A DNA stretch of 64,000 nt from Paenibacillus shirakamiensis. Lineage in GTDB: Bacteria; Bacillota; Bacilli; Paenibacillales; Paenibacillaceae. The position numbers and the translations under genes are program-made. Positions 8,215-16,498 of this stretch are shown piece after piece. Numbering within the stretch: the stretch's first letter is position 1; each line of letters opens with the position of its first letter. Below the pieces are notes generated by a model. That model ran no database searches. It was not told the origin of the DNA and was given only the letters and a program-made list of their open reading frames with translations. Where the stretch lies: assembly GCF_017874255.1 (NCBI RefSeq), contig NZ_JAGGLD010000002.1:310001-374000 (forward strand), read 5' to 3'.

Positions 8215-8769
8215 TCATTCCCATTCATTAGCTTCCCCGTGTAGAGAAGTCAGTTCTTCTGGAAGATCACACCACATAATCAGTGCATCTTCATTGTTAT
8301 CTGAGTAATATCCTTGTCGCAAACCAACGGGATGAAATCCCAACTTCTCATAAAGCGACTGGGCTACTTGATTCGATACTCTAGCTTCAAGCGTCATCCT
8401 TAGCATACCAAGCTGTCCGGCAAGCTTCATCAATTCACGCATTAGCTTCTCGCCAAGGTGTTGACCTCGGTAGGCCTTGCGCACAGCAATGTTGGTGATA
8501 TGAGCTTCATCTACGACTGTCCACATGCCGGCGTAGCCAATCGATTGTCCTTCATGCTCCATCATTAAATATTTAGCAAAGTGGTTGTTGGTCATTTCAC
8601 TACGAAACGCATTCTCAGTCCAAGGAAGTGTGAAGGACTCATGTTCAATGATCATGACATCTGGAATATCTTCGAGCGTCATCATTCGAAATTCGACCTG
8701 ACTTTGTTCCCTCGGCTCAAGTTCATTCGGCTGGTGATTAGGATGTTGATTGGTATGTTCTGCTTCCAT
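8215..8769 (-). CDS. rimI: Ribosomal protein S18 alanine N-acetyltransferase RimI
   Basis: A 184-aa GNAT enzyme. The core shows MTLEDIPDVMIIEHESF, TNIAVRKAYRGQHLGEKLM (acetyl-CoA binding Q/R-x-x-G-x-G) and the RimI-typical LGFHPVGLRQGYYSDNNEDALIM C-terminal block. An unusual hydrophilic N-terminal extension of about 27 residues rich in Asn, His, Gln and Glu precedes the domain. It sits between tsaB and tsaD, the standard Bacillales order, with short gaps, so it is co-transcribed. Confidence 0.93.
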   Translation of the reverse strand: MEAEHTNQHPNHQPNELEPREQSQVEFRMMTLEDIPDVMIIEHESFTLPWTENAFRSEMTNNHFAKYLMMEHEGQSIGYAGMWTVVDEAHITNIAVRKAYRGQHLGEKLMRELMKLAGQLGMLRMTLEARVSNQVAQSLYEKLGFHPVGLRQGYYSDNNEDALIMWCDLPEELTSLHGEANEWE

Positions 8770-8782
8770 TCATCGTTCCCCC

Positions 8783-9604
8783 TTATCCCCGCTGCTGATT
8801 CGCTTCAGCTTCCGATAGCTGGGTATAGTTAGGGACGAGCGTATGCAGCTCGTCCGATTCGCCGGCTAGCAGCCGCTCTGCTCCGAGCAGACCGGCTGCG
8901 GCCCCCTCCAGTTCATAAGGCATGAACTGGAGGCCTTCGCCAAGCAGCGGGCGCAGCGCTTCCGCCGCTTGGCCATGCACTGCCGTCTCGCCCGTGAACC
9001 ACACGGCGGACGGCCGCGCCTGCGGCGCAAGAGCCGCAAGGCGTCCGGCGAGCGCGCTGACCCAGCGCTCCATTAGCCGGATGCCATCCGGCTCCAGGCG
9101 CCGGGGCAATTCGCCCGGCGCCGCTTCGAACAGCGCGGTATAAACTTGACCGCGCCGTGCATCCATCAGCGGAATGATCCATTCCGCTGGGGAGCCGGCC
9201 GTGCCCGGGGCAGATGGCCCCGTGGCCGCGGCGGCGAAGGCCTCTAGCGGCTGGCTAGTTCCAGCCGCCCAGCCCCCCAGCCCTAGCGCAGCTAGGCTGG
9301 AGAAGCCTGCCACGGGCAGGCGCAGCGACCAAGCCAGCGTCTTCGCTGTGGTCACTCCGATGCGAATGCCCGTATAGGAACCTGGCCCCACACCTGTGGC
9401 AATGCCTGTAAGTTCATGTTTGTTCACACCAGCTTCTTGTAATGCTTCCTCAATAGCTGTGATCAGGAAGACTGAATGATTGCGCTCTGCTGTTATCTTC
9501 TGCTCCGCAAGCAGATTTCCTTCTTCCATCACAGCTACAACCAAAGAAGCCGTGGACGTATCCAAACTTAATGTTTTGCGCGGACTTATTACCTGCTTAT
9601 TCAT
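8783..9604 (-). CDS. tsaB: t6A modification protein TsaB
   Basis: A 273-aa inactive TsaD paralogue that scaffolds the TsaB-TsaD-TsaE complex. Recognised from LSLDTSTASLVVAV, ERNHSVFLITAIEE and GVGPGSYTGIRIGVTTAKTLAW. The ATG at 9604 overlaps the tsaE stop as ATGA and has GGGGAT upstream, so I prefer it to the ATG five codons earlier. The second half (about 8850-9400) is strikingly GC-rich and Ala/Pro/Gly/Arg-rich compared with the flanks, while the reading frame stays intact. It includes the conserved PLMDARRGQVYTALFE segment. Confidence 0.95.
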   Translation of the reverse strand: MNKQVISPRKTLSLDTSTASLVVAVMEEGNLLAEQKITAERNHSVFLITAIEEALQEAGVNKHELTGIATGVGPGSYTGIRIGVTTAKTLAWSLRLPVAGFSSLAALGLGGWAAGTSQPLEAFAAAATGPSAPGTAGSPAEWIIPLMDARRGQVYTALFEAAPGELPRRLEPDGIRLMERWVSALAGRLAALAPQARPSAVWFTGETAVHGQAAEALRPLLGEGLQFMPYELEGAAAGLLGAERLLAGESDELHTLVPNYTQLSEAEANQQRG

Positions 9605-10095
9605 TGCGTTAATCCCCATTCCCTAATCAGGTTCAGCATCCATGCTTCATATTTTGAACCTATAGGCTCCAAATAGATCCGCCTCGACTCATCCCCGCTC
9701 ACTTCAAGATATACATGTAGATAAGCAGATGGCATGATTTCTTCAATAAGACTGGCCCATTCTACTACCGTGACGCCAGATCCTTCGAAATATTCATCCA
9801 ATCCCAGCTCATCCGCTTCTTCCATAGATAACCGATATACATCCATATGATAAAAGGGCATTCTACCCTCATATTCCTTAATAATTGTAAATGTTGGGCT
9901 GTTCACTTGCTCCTGTACCCCAAGTGCTTTAGCGAACAATTGTGAAAAAGCCGTCTTCCCTGCGCCCAAATCGCCATCCAGTGCAATGACACTCCCCGGA
10001 CAGCATAAAGCCGCTAGTATAGCCGCAAGTTTCCCCGTATCCTTCAGACTATGTGCATCTAGCACAAGCTTTGCGTCGTCTTTCTTCCAAGCCAC
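9601..10095 (-). CDS. tsaE: tRNA t6A ATPase TsaE
   Basis: A P-loop ATPase of about 164 aa that drives turnover of the t6A synthase. Walker A is GDLGAGKT, followed by QVNSPTFTIIKEYEG and FYHMDVYRL, all typical of TsaE. A GTG at 10107 opens the frame, but AGGTGGGAG lies five bases before the GTG at 10095, which I take as the start. First gene of the leftward tsaE-tsaB-rimI-tsaD operon; the promoter lies in the 200-base gap shared with the divergent ku gene. Confidence 0.94.
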   Translation of the reverse strand: MAWKKDDAKLVLDAHSLKDTGKLAAILAALCCPGSVIALDGDLGAGKTAFSQLFAKALGVQEQVNSPTFTIIKEYEGRMPFYHMDVYRLSMEEADELGLDEYFEGSGVTVVEWASLIEEIMPSAYLHVYLEVSGDESRRIYLEPIGSKYEAWMLNLIREWGLTQ

Positions 10096-10218
10096 TTCGA
10101 CTCCCACCTTTATCCATCGCCCTATTCTGCCCTAATTCATAGGTCCATCACATATCCTTACATTATATCGGTCCCCTGCACAGGCCGCAAGAAGAGGTAC
10201 CTAAGTCGCAATCAACGT

Positions 10219-10247
10219 GATTAGAACTATAATTTTGACCCATACTA
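10219..10247 (+). promoter_or_regulatory. Possible sigma-G promoter of the NHEJ operon
   Basis: GATTA (10219-10223) and CATACTA (10241-10247) are separated by 17 bases, 60 bases before the ku start. CATACTA fits the sigma-G -10 pattern CATNHTA fully; GATTA fits the -35 pattern GHATR at four of five positions. B. subtilis ku-ligD is known to be sigma-G controlled in the forespore. Short motifs like these also occur by chance. Confidence 0.45.
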
Positions 10248-10307
10248 GAGATAACCGCTTTCCAGTCAGAAGCCCTTATTTTTGATGAGCGAAAGGAGAA
10301 TTTACTT

Positions 10308-11234
10308 ATGCATACCGTTTGGAAAGGCGCAATAAGCTTCGGACTCGTTCATGTTCCGGTCAAAATGTTCTCGGCTACAGAGGATAAAGATATCTCTATG
10401 AAGTACATTCACAAAACATGCGGTAGCCCATTATCCTATGTACGGCGCTGCCCCGCTTGTGAAGTCGACGTGAACTGGGAGGATATCTCGCGAGGATACG
10501 AGTATGAAAAAGGCAGATATGTTCTGTTTGAGAAAGAAGAACTGGAGCAAATTTCCGCCCAAGCTAACCGAGCGATCACCATTTTAGATTTTGTCGATTT
10601 GAATGAAATTGATCCCATCTATTTTCAGAAGACTTATTATTTAGCACCGGATCAAGCTGGGTCCAATGCCTATTTGTTACTTTTAGAGGCCATGAAGCAG
10701 TCGGGCAAGATCGGCATTGCCAAAATTGCCATCCGTTCTAAAAGCAGCTTGGCCGCAATCCGAGTGATGGATGGATGTCTTGCTGTTGAGACCATATTTT
10801 ATCCCGATGAGATTCGTCCTATTGCTCAAGTGCCGAACCTGCCAGACATGCAGCAACAAGTCAATGACAAAGAACTATCTATGGCTAAAATATTAATAGA
10901 TCAACTATCTACTCCCTTTGATGCCAGCAAATATACCGATGATTACCGAGAGGCATTATTGAACTTAATTGAGCACAAAGTGGCTGGAGAGGAGATTACG
11001 CTCGCTCCTGACAAACCGCAAAATAATGTGATCGACCTTATGGCTGCGCTGCAAGCTAGTATTGAAGCAGTTCAACCCATCGCTACAGATCCAGGGCCAT
11101 CCAAAAAGACACGAACTAAAAAAGCTTCGGCTTCAGTCGAAACAACCGCAGATGGGGGTAAGACGCCTGAGATCGTTACTACTCCTGCTCCTATGAAGAA
11201 AACTACAGCCAAAGCCAAGAAAACGATCTCATGA
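10308..11234 (+). CDS. ku: Non-homologous end-joining protein Ku
   Basis: A 308-aa bacterial Ku homodimer subunit that binds DNA ends and recruits LigD. Family signatures: MHTVWKGAISFGLVHVPVKM at the start, a four-cysteine-like CGSPLSYVRRCPAC segment, and FYPDEIRP in the core. The last ~45 residues are Lys/Thr/Pro-rich (KKTRTKK, KKTTAKAKK), like the basic tails that aid DNA threading. ATG at 10308 follows AAAGGAG. Its stop overlaps the downstream ligase start by four bases (ATGA), so the products are translationally coupled. Confidence 0.96.
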   Translation: MHTVWKGAISFGLVHVPVKMFSATEDKDISMKYIHKTCGSPLSYVRRCPACEVDVNWEDISRGYEYEKGRYVLFEKEELEQISAQANRAITILDFVDLNEIDPIYFQKTYYLAPDQAGSNAYLLLLEAMKQSGKIGIAKIAIRSKSSLAAIRVMDGCLAVETIFYPDEIRPIAQVPNLPDMQQQVNDKELSMAKILIDQLSTPFDASKYTDDYREALLNLIEHKVAGEEITLAPDKPQNNVIDLMAALQASIEAVQPIATDPGPSKKTRTKKASASVETTADGGKTPEIVTTPAPMKKTTAKAKKTIS

Positions 11235-12184
11235 AGCTTCGCTTGGAACCTGTGATTCCTTTTGAACCTATATCTACATCTCATCTACCTCAAGGTAAGG
11301 CATGGACAGCTCAAATGAAGTGGGATGGCGTACGTATGCTGACCTATTATGATGGGCAAAATGTACGCTTAATTAACCGAAAATTAAATGAACGCTCCCA
11401 ACAGTACCCTGAACTTCTCCCCATTCATGATTACTGTACTGCGAAAAGCATCATTCTCGATGGGGAGATTATTGCGTTTGATGCGGAAGGTAAGCCATCC
11501 TTTCACGAAGTGATGCGTAGAGACGCAGTACGACGACTACAGCAGATTCCTACGCTGACTCAACAAGTACCGATCACGTACATGGTATTTGATCTTCTTT
11601 TTCTTAACGGAGAATGGGTCATAGACTTTCCCTTAAAGAAACGACAAGATTTGCTTAGAAAAGTAATTCTCCCCTCTACGCTTGTACAGGTGACTGCGGA
11701 TTTCGATGCTCCAGAATCGCTCTATAAAGCCGCCCTACAGCATGGTCTTGAAGGGATCTTAGTTAAAGACCTCAATAGCACGTATGCAGTGAACGGCAAA
11801 GATAAGCGTTGGATGAAACGAAAGGTGATTCAAGATACGATTGCAGTTGTAGGAGGATATACTCTAAGAGGTAATATAGCGAATGCCCTCATGTTAGGTC
11901 TATATGATGAACATGCGCAACTTCATTACATTGGGCATGCAGGAACGGGCAGACTAACTTCGGCAGACTGGAGGCAGATCACAGCGGCTCTTCAGACATT
12001 AACCATACAGCAGAGTCCTTTCACTGGAAAAGTGTCTAGAGCACGTGAAGCCTTATGGGTTCAGCCTGCACTTACAGTCAAAGTTAATTATTTGAAATGG
12101 ACACCCGGCGGAACTCTACGTCAGCCCAGTATTCAAGCATTTGTCACTCAGAACCCCCTTGAATGTATCGATGACAGAGGATAA
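11231..12184 (+). CDS. ATP-dependent DNA ligase (LigD ligase domain as stand-alone protein)
   Basis: A 317-aa ATP-dependent DNA ligase with nucleotidyltransferase and OB domains only. The adenylation motif is KWDGVR (Lys30). Further motifs: LDGEIIAFD (motif III), EGILVKDL (motif IV) and WMKRKV (motif V). There is no phosphoesterase or polymerase domain, in contrast to fused LigD proteins. Placed between ku and the separate polymerase gene with overlap upstream and a 16-base gap downstream, it seals breaks in NHEJ. Confidence 0.93.
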   Translation: MKLRLEPVIPFEPISTSHLPQGKAWTAQMKWDGVRMLTYYDGQNVRLINRKLNERSQQYPELLPIHDYCTAKSIILDGEIIAFDAEGKPSFHEVMRRDAVRRLQQIPTLTQQVPITYMVFDLLFLNGEWVIDFPLKKRQDLLRKVILPSTLVQVTADFDAPESLYKAALQHGLEGILVKDLNSTYAVNGKDKRWMKRKVIQDTIAVVGGYTLRGNIANALMLGLYDEHAQLHYIGHAGTGRLTSADWRQITAALQTLTIQQSPFTGKVSRAREALWVQPALTVKVNYLKWTPGGTLRQPSIQAFVTQNPLECIDDRG

Positions 12185-12200
12185 GAAAGGAGGATATAGC

Positions 12201-13100
12201 ATGACCACAGCTGTAAAAGGTACGATCTTAATTGAGGGTCACGAACTTACAATTTCAAATCCCGGCAAGCTGCTCTGGCCTGAAGCCAATATTTCAAAAC
12301 GTGATTATCTGAAAATTCTAGCCCAGCTATCCCCTTATCTCCTTCGTAGTTGTCACAACCGGCTTTTGACCACTATACGTTATCCAGGTGGCATTCATCA
12401 TCCTTACTTTTATCAGAAGAATGCCCCGGAGCCTCTGCCATCCTTCGTGACAACGGTCCAGCATGATTCTATTCGCTATGTAGTCCTTAATAATTTACCT
12501 ACGCTCATTTGGCTCGGGAATTTAGCTTCTATTGAATTCCATCCTTCCTTGCATCTTTTTGGCGAGGATCTGCCTTGTGAATGGATTATTGATCTTGACC
12601 CTACCCTTGAAGATGATGAACGGATTATGGAAGCAGCTTATTATGTTGGCGAAGTGCTCACTTCGCTTGGCCTGTCTTCTATTCCAAAAACGTCCGGAGC
12701 TACGGGAGTCCAGATTATCGTACCGATTGAATACGGCGTAACTTTCGATGAATTACGAACACTTGGACACTTTTTAGCGAGGTTTGTCACAGAACGCTAT
12801 CCCGATTTGTTCACCATTGAACGTTTGAAGAAGGACCGTGGGCACAAAATTTATTTTGATTATTTGCAGCATTATAGCGGAAAAACACTGGCCGCAACTT
12901 ACACACCCAGAGCGCGTAAAGCAGCTAGTGTATCCACCCCACTTACTTGGGAAGAAGTGCGGCACAATCCCCACCCTTCCGAGTTCAATTTACTGAATAT
13001 TGTAGAGCGTCTAAAAACAAAAGGAGATTTAATTCAGACTGTACCTCCACAGTCGATTGAGCTGATCCTACGACATTTACAGATGCCGGGAGTACGCTGA
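12201..13100 (+). CDS. LigD-type polymerase/primase (stand-alone PolDom)
   Basis: A 299-aa archaeo-eukaryotic primase-type polymerase of the LigD PolDom family, used to fill gaps at broken ends. Motifs: ISNPGKLLWPEANISKRDYL, the ATP/metal site EWIIDLDPT (two catalytic Asp), TSGATGVQIIVPI and RGHKIYFDYLQ. The ATG at 12201 has AAAGGAGG upstream; the in-frame ATG codons at 12141 and 12171 overlap the ligase gene and lack a site. Together with ku and the ligase gene it forms a three-gene NHEJ operon where many bacilli have two genes. Confidence 0.92.
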   Translation: MTTAVKGTILIEGHELTISNPGKLLWPEANISKRDYLKILAQLSPYLLRSCHNRLLTTIRYPGGIHHPYFYQKNAPEPLPSFVTTVQHDSIRYVVLNNLPTLIWLGNLASIEFHPSLHLFGEDLPCEWIIDLDPTLEDDERIMEAAYYVGEVLTSLGLSSIPKTSGATGVQIIVPIEYGVTFDELRTLGHFLARFVTERYPDLFTIERLKKDRGHKIYFDYLQHYSGKTLAATYTPRARKAASVSTPLTWEEVRHNPHPSEFNLLNIVERLKTKGDLIQTVPPQSIELILRHLQMPGVR

Positions 13101-13151
13101 TTCCTGATACTATATATTAATACTCCACGGTCAACGTCCAACAGCATACCG

Positions 13152-14588
13152 TTAAAGTAAAGGGGAGAGCATCCGCGCGAGGATCTCTGCCCCTTTTTGC
13201 AACCTCGGACGATGCGAGAACTCCCTTAAAAATATCGGTCTGCATACTTGCAGATCGTTCTCGAAATCAGATGAAAGCCGCTCAATGGGAGTCTTGTCGA
13301 ACAAAACAGCCGTCATTTCAAAATTATAAAAGAAACTACGCATATCCAGATTGGCTGTACCCACCGTAGCTAGTAGGTCATCTATGATCATAACCTTAGC
13401 ATGCACAAATCCTTGCGTATATTGATAAAACTTCACCCCAGCATGCATCAACTCTTCTACATAGGAGAGAGAGGCTAGATGCACGAGCTTGCTATCTGAT
13501 TTGTAGGGAATGATGATCTTTACTTCCACACCACTTACTGCAGCCGTTTTTAACGCTGTATAAATACTTGCATCGGGAATAAAATAGGGGGTTGTGATCC
13601 ACACTCGTTTTTTGGCAACCGCAATCGCCTCAAAACACATCTCTTGAATAGCATCCCAATGTTGATCGGGCCCACTCGTCAAAATCTGTACCTGCTCGTC
13701 CCGCGTACAAGTATGCTCAGGGAATAGTTCAGGATCTGTAATGCGTTCGCCGGAAGCCAGTCGCCAATCGGCAAGGAAGGTATGTTGAAGAAAATACACA
13801 GCATCTCCTTCTACCTTAAGATGAGTGTCCCGCCAGAAACCAATTTTGGGATACCGACCTAAATAATCATCCCCTACATTGATCCCCCCCAAGAATCCGA
13901 CATGCCCATCCACCACAACAATTTTGCGGTGATTCCGATAGTTAACCCTGCGGTCTATCGTCGCAATCAGCGGAGGTAAGAAGAAATGAAATTCCACCCC
14001 AGCCTCCCGTAACTCTTTAACAAATCTGTTCTTAAGATAATAACTTCCTAGTCCATCACAGACCATCCGAACCTTCACACCGGCCTGTGCCTTACGTATC
14101 ATAATCTCTTGAAACTTCGTGCCGATCTCATCGCCACGGAATATGTAATATTCAATATGAATATGGTGCGTGGCTTGCTCCATCGCTTTGAGAATTTCAG
14201 AGAAGGCTTCCTCCCCATTCGTTAGGACTTGAGTAGAATTGCACCCGGTAATGGGGCTCTCTGATAAGTGTGTGAGCAGGTTGAATAAGCGTTCTTGATG
14301 TTCAAATTCAGGATTATGCATATTCTTAAGTGACTTAACAATGTCGGTCTGATTCCAAATCCGAGACTTCATTTCTTGAAATAATCTTGTTCCTCTACGC
14401 CGAACTTTTTTTCTCTTCTTATAATCTTGCGCCACAAAATAATAGACGACAAACCCAATAATCGGGAAGCAAAATAATATGAATAGCCAAGCGACGGTCT
14501 TTGAGGGATTACGGAATTCTAAGATTAATATCGTAGCGCTTTGAAAAATGAAGGCAATCAGAGCAAAAACCAACCAAAGCATAGTCAT
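13152..14588 (-). CDS. cls: Cardiolipin synthase
   Basis: A 478-aa phospholipase-D-superfamily membrane enzyme condensing two phosphatidylglycerols to cardiolipin. Two N-terminal membrane helices (about residues 3-24 and 32-52) precede two HKD motifs: NYRNHRKIVVVDGHVGFLGG and FVHAKVMIIDDLLATVGTANLD. Length is typical. ATG at 14588 follows AAAGGAGGATGACT. The 3' end carries the terminator of the convergent NHEJ operon within its coding sequence. Confidence 0.95.
   Translation of the reverse strand: MTMLWLVFALIAFIFQSATILILEFRNPSKTVAWLFILFCFPIIGFVVYYFVAQDYKKRKKVRRRGTRLFQEMKSRIWNQTDIVKSLKNMHNPEFEHQERLFNLLTHLSESPITGCNSTQVLTNGEEAFSEILKAMEQATHHIHIEYYIFRGDEIGTKFQEIMIRKAQAGVKVRMVCDGLGSYYLKNRFVKELREAGVEFHFFLPPLIATIDRRVNYRNHRKIVVVDGHVGFLGGINVGDDYLGRYPKIGFWRDTHLKVEGDAVYFLQHTFLADWRLASGERITDPELFPEHTCTRDEQVQILTSGPDQHWDAIQEMCFEAIAVAKKRVWITTPYFIPDASIYTALKTAAVSGVEVKIIIPYKSDSKLVHLASLSYVEELMHAGVKFYQYTQGFVHAKVMIIDDLLATVGTANLDMRSFFYNFEMTAVLFDKTPIERLSSDFENDLQVCRPIFLREFSHRPRLQKGAEILARMLSPLL
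13159..13198 (+). terminator. Terminator of NHEJ operon inside the cls 3' end
   Basis: AAAGGGG-AGAG-ATCC pairs with GGAT-CTCT-CCCCTTT with single bulges and runs into five T residues on the plus strand. It lies within the last 15 codons of the convergent cardiolipin synthase gene. Confidence 0.7.
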
Positions 14589-14793
14589 CCTCCTTTAGTG
14601 AACGTTTTATAATTTGCTTGTTTGCTTGCTATGTACTTAATTATGTATTAACCATTAATGTGTCCAATGATGCTACTGATCTTTAAGAGTCCAGCTAGAT
14701 TTTAGCATGATTTGAGAGAATACCGAATACATAAAGTATAGAAGTATTTGAGATCGAAAGATACAACCTTAGCTACACCTGAAAGGAGAACCT

Positions 14794-15777
14794 ATGCGAA
14801 ATTCAAGCAAGATGACACTCCTCATTCTTCAAGACGCGAACCCATCCGTTAGACAAATCCAAGTATCCAAACCCTTGGTCTTAGCTGTACCGCTCGTTGT
14901 TCTTTTATCCATCTCCGGTCTACTCGTTAGCCTCCAAACCCACTCAGGGCAAATGGTCTCGGGTCTACAACAGGAATTAGAGCAGACTAATCTCCAGCTT
15001 GAAGCTACGGTAACTGACAAAGAAGAAGCCTTAAAGAGAATTCAACAAGAACTGACGAACTTATCTTCTCAATCCAAAAGTATGAAGTCAAAAATGCAAA
15101 AAGTTACGAATATGGAAGCTGAGCTACAAAAGATGTTAAAAAAGTTCGAAACACCAACACGAATGGCTAAAAACAAGAAGACTGCTCTGACCCCTTCTAT
15201 ATCGGACAAGCCAGGTAAGGGTGGAGAGTTCATCGCCATTCATAATATCAATACCTCCGAGCTTGCCGCCGAAGCCAAAGATGATTTCGCAGATATGGCC
15301 CGCTTATTCCAAGTTATGGAGCAAAAATTACCTTTAACACTAGAAGAAGCAGCTTCTGTACAAGAGGCTCTATCGGCAGCACCCTCCCTATGGCCAACTC
15401 TGTCTCATAGCTTAACTTCTAACTTCGGTTACCGATCTGATCCTTTTACGGGGAAGGGTGCTTTTCATGCAGGTGTCGATATTTCCGGGGAAATAGGTGA
15501 TTCTGTCTTCGCTGCTGGTGCAGGAACGGTTGTTGCAGCTGAATCTAGCCCAGCTAGAGGCAACTACATCATTATTCAGCATGATTCAGGTCTTCAGTCT
15601 TGGTACATGCACTTGAGCAAATTAGACGTATCCGTGAATGATTCGGTCCTCAAAGGAACAGTCATTGGCGAGTTAGGTTCATCTGGAAGAAGTACGGGTC
15701 CCCATCTCCATTTTCAAGTCGTCAAAGGAATAGAACCCTTGAATCCTCTTCCTTTTTTAGAAAACACTTTAGATTAA
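14794..15777 (+). CDS. M23 family metallopeptidase, membrane-anchored
   Basis: A 327-aa cell-wall endopeptidase. One N-terminal membrane helix (about residues 25-46) is followed by a coiled coil (about 55-110, LQQELEQTNLQLEATV) and a C-terminal LytM/peptidase_M23 domain with zinc ligands in HAGVDIS and GPHLHFQV. It would act outside the membrane on peptidoglycan cross-bridges. ATG at 14794 follows GAAAGGAGAACCT. A bactofilin gene starts 15 bases after its stop; M23 peptidase-bactofilin pairs are a recurrent arrangement linked to cell-shape control. Confidence 0.93.
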   Translation: MRNSSKMTLLILQDANPSVRQIQVSKPLVLAVPLVVLLSISGLLVSLQTHSGQMVSGLQQELEQTNLQLEATVTDKEEALKRIQQELTNLSSQSKSMKSKMQKVTNMEAELQKMLKKFETPTRMAKNKKTALTPSISDKPGKGGEFIAIHNINTSELAAEAKDDFADMARLFQVMEQKLPLTLEEAASVQEALSAAPSLWPTLSHSLTSNFGYRSDPFTGKGAFHAGVDISGEIGDSVFAAGAGTVVAAESSPARGNYIIIQHDSGLQSWYMHLSKLDVSVNDSVLKGTVIGELGSSGRSTGPHLHFQVVKGIEPLNPLPFLENTLD

Positions 15778-15792
15778 ATTGGAGGTTTTATC

Positions 15793-16197
15793 ATGTTCAA
15801 AGATGCTAATAAAAATAATAAGCACACCCATACTTTACTAGGACAAGGGACAAAGATGAACGGCACATTGCAATGTGAGGCCAATCTTCGAATTGAAGGA
15901 AGATTCCACGGCGTCATAGAAAGTACCCATGAGATTATTATTGGCGAAACTGGTGAAGTTCACTCTTCTATAAAGGGAAGTAGTATCATTATCGCTGGAA
16001 AAGTATATGGCGATGTGCTTACAGAAGGAAAATGTCTCATTACAGCTAAGGGTCAACTAGACGGCAATGTGACTGCACATTCCTTAGTGATTGTAGAAGG
16101 AGGCATACTAAATGGAATTAGTATTATGGAGAGTGCTACACTTATTCCTGATAAAGTGAGCACACTCCAAGCAATACCTCGAACCGAAGCTGGATAA
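15793..16197 (+). CDS. Bactofilin (polymer-forming cytoskeletal protein)
   Basis: A 134-aa bactofilin with the right-handed beta-helix core: short repeating strands such as GTKMNGTLQCEANLRIEG, GETGEVHSSIKGSSIIIAG and AKGQLDGNVTAHSLVIVEGG, flanked by short disordered ends. Bactofilins form filaments without nucleotide and often position cell-wall enzymes. Start ATG after TTGGAGGTTTTATC. Its tight coupling to the upstream M23 peptidase supports a shared role in peptidoglycan remodelling. Confidence 0.93.
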   Translation: MFKDANKNNKHTHTLLGQGTKMNGTLQCEANLRIEGRFHGVIESTHEIIIGETGEVHSSIKGSSIIIAGKVYGDVLTEGKCLITAKGQLDGNVTAHSLVIVEGGILNGISIMESATLIPDKVSTLQAIPRTEAG

Positions 16198-16220
16198 GAG
16201 TCCCTTATTCTTTATTCAGA

Positions 16221-16271
16221 GTTTAGAGTTTAGAATTTAAAAGTTAAAAGTTAAAAGTTAAAAGTTAAAAG
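16221..16271. repeat. Heptanucleotide tandem repeat
   Basis: Two copies of GTTTAGA (16221-16234) are followed, after two bases, by five perfect copies of TTAAAAG (16237-16271). It lies 24 bases after the bactofilin stop. Slipped-strand variation is plausible. Confidence 0.85.
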
Positions 16272-16498
16272 TTAGAGCATTATCTGTCTCTTTCCCCTTC
16301 TGCTGCAATCATTTATTATTGATTCATTATTCTTTTGCTATTCAGTATTGCATGAACAAAGTTTGTTTGGGATCAACCTGCCCGTGCTTCATTACTTAAT
16401 CGACTACACGAAAAAAGTTTCCCTCTGTCTTAACGACACAAGGAAACTTTTTTGTTCAATCTATATTGAAGAATTTAATACCCTTCTACTTATTACTC
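16272..16498. other. Intergenic region, bactofilin to ABC permease
   Basis: No credible gene. Apart from the adjacent heptamer repeats it holds only the terminator at 16409-16454. Confidence 0.6.
16409..16454. terminator. Bidirectional terminator
   Basis: AAAAAAGTTTCC pairs with GGAAACTTTTTT around a 19-base loop region, with A and T tracts on both sides. It can serve the leftward ABC operon and rightward transcripts from the bactofilin operon. Confidence 0.75.

Noticed and set aside
8913..9377. Several reading frames in the GC-rich part of tsaB
   Set aside because: High GC removes stop codons in all frames; the tsaB frame itself shows conserved motifs.
16221..16271. CRISPR-like repeat
   Set aside because: The unit is only 7 bp with no spacers.
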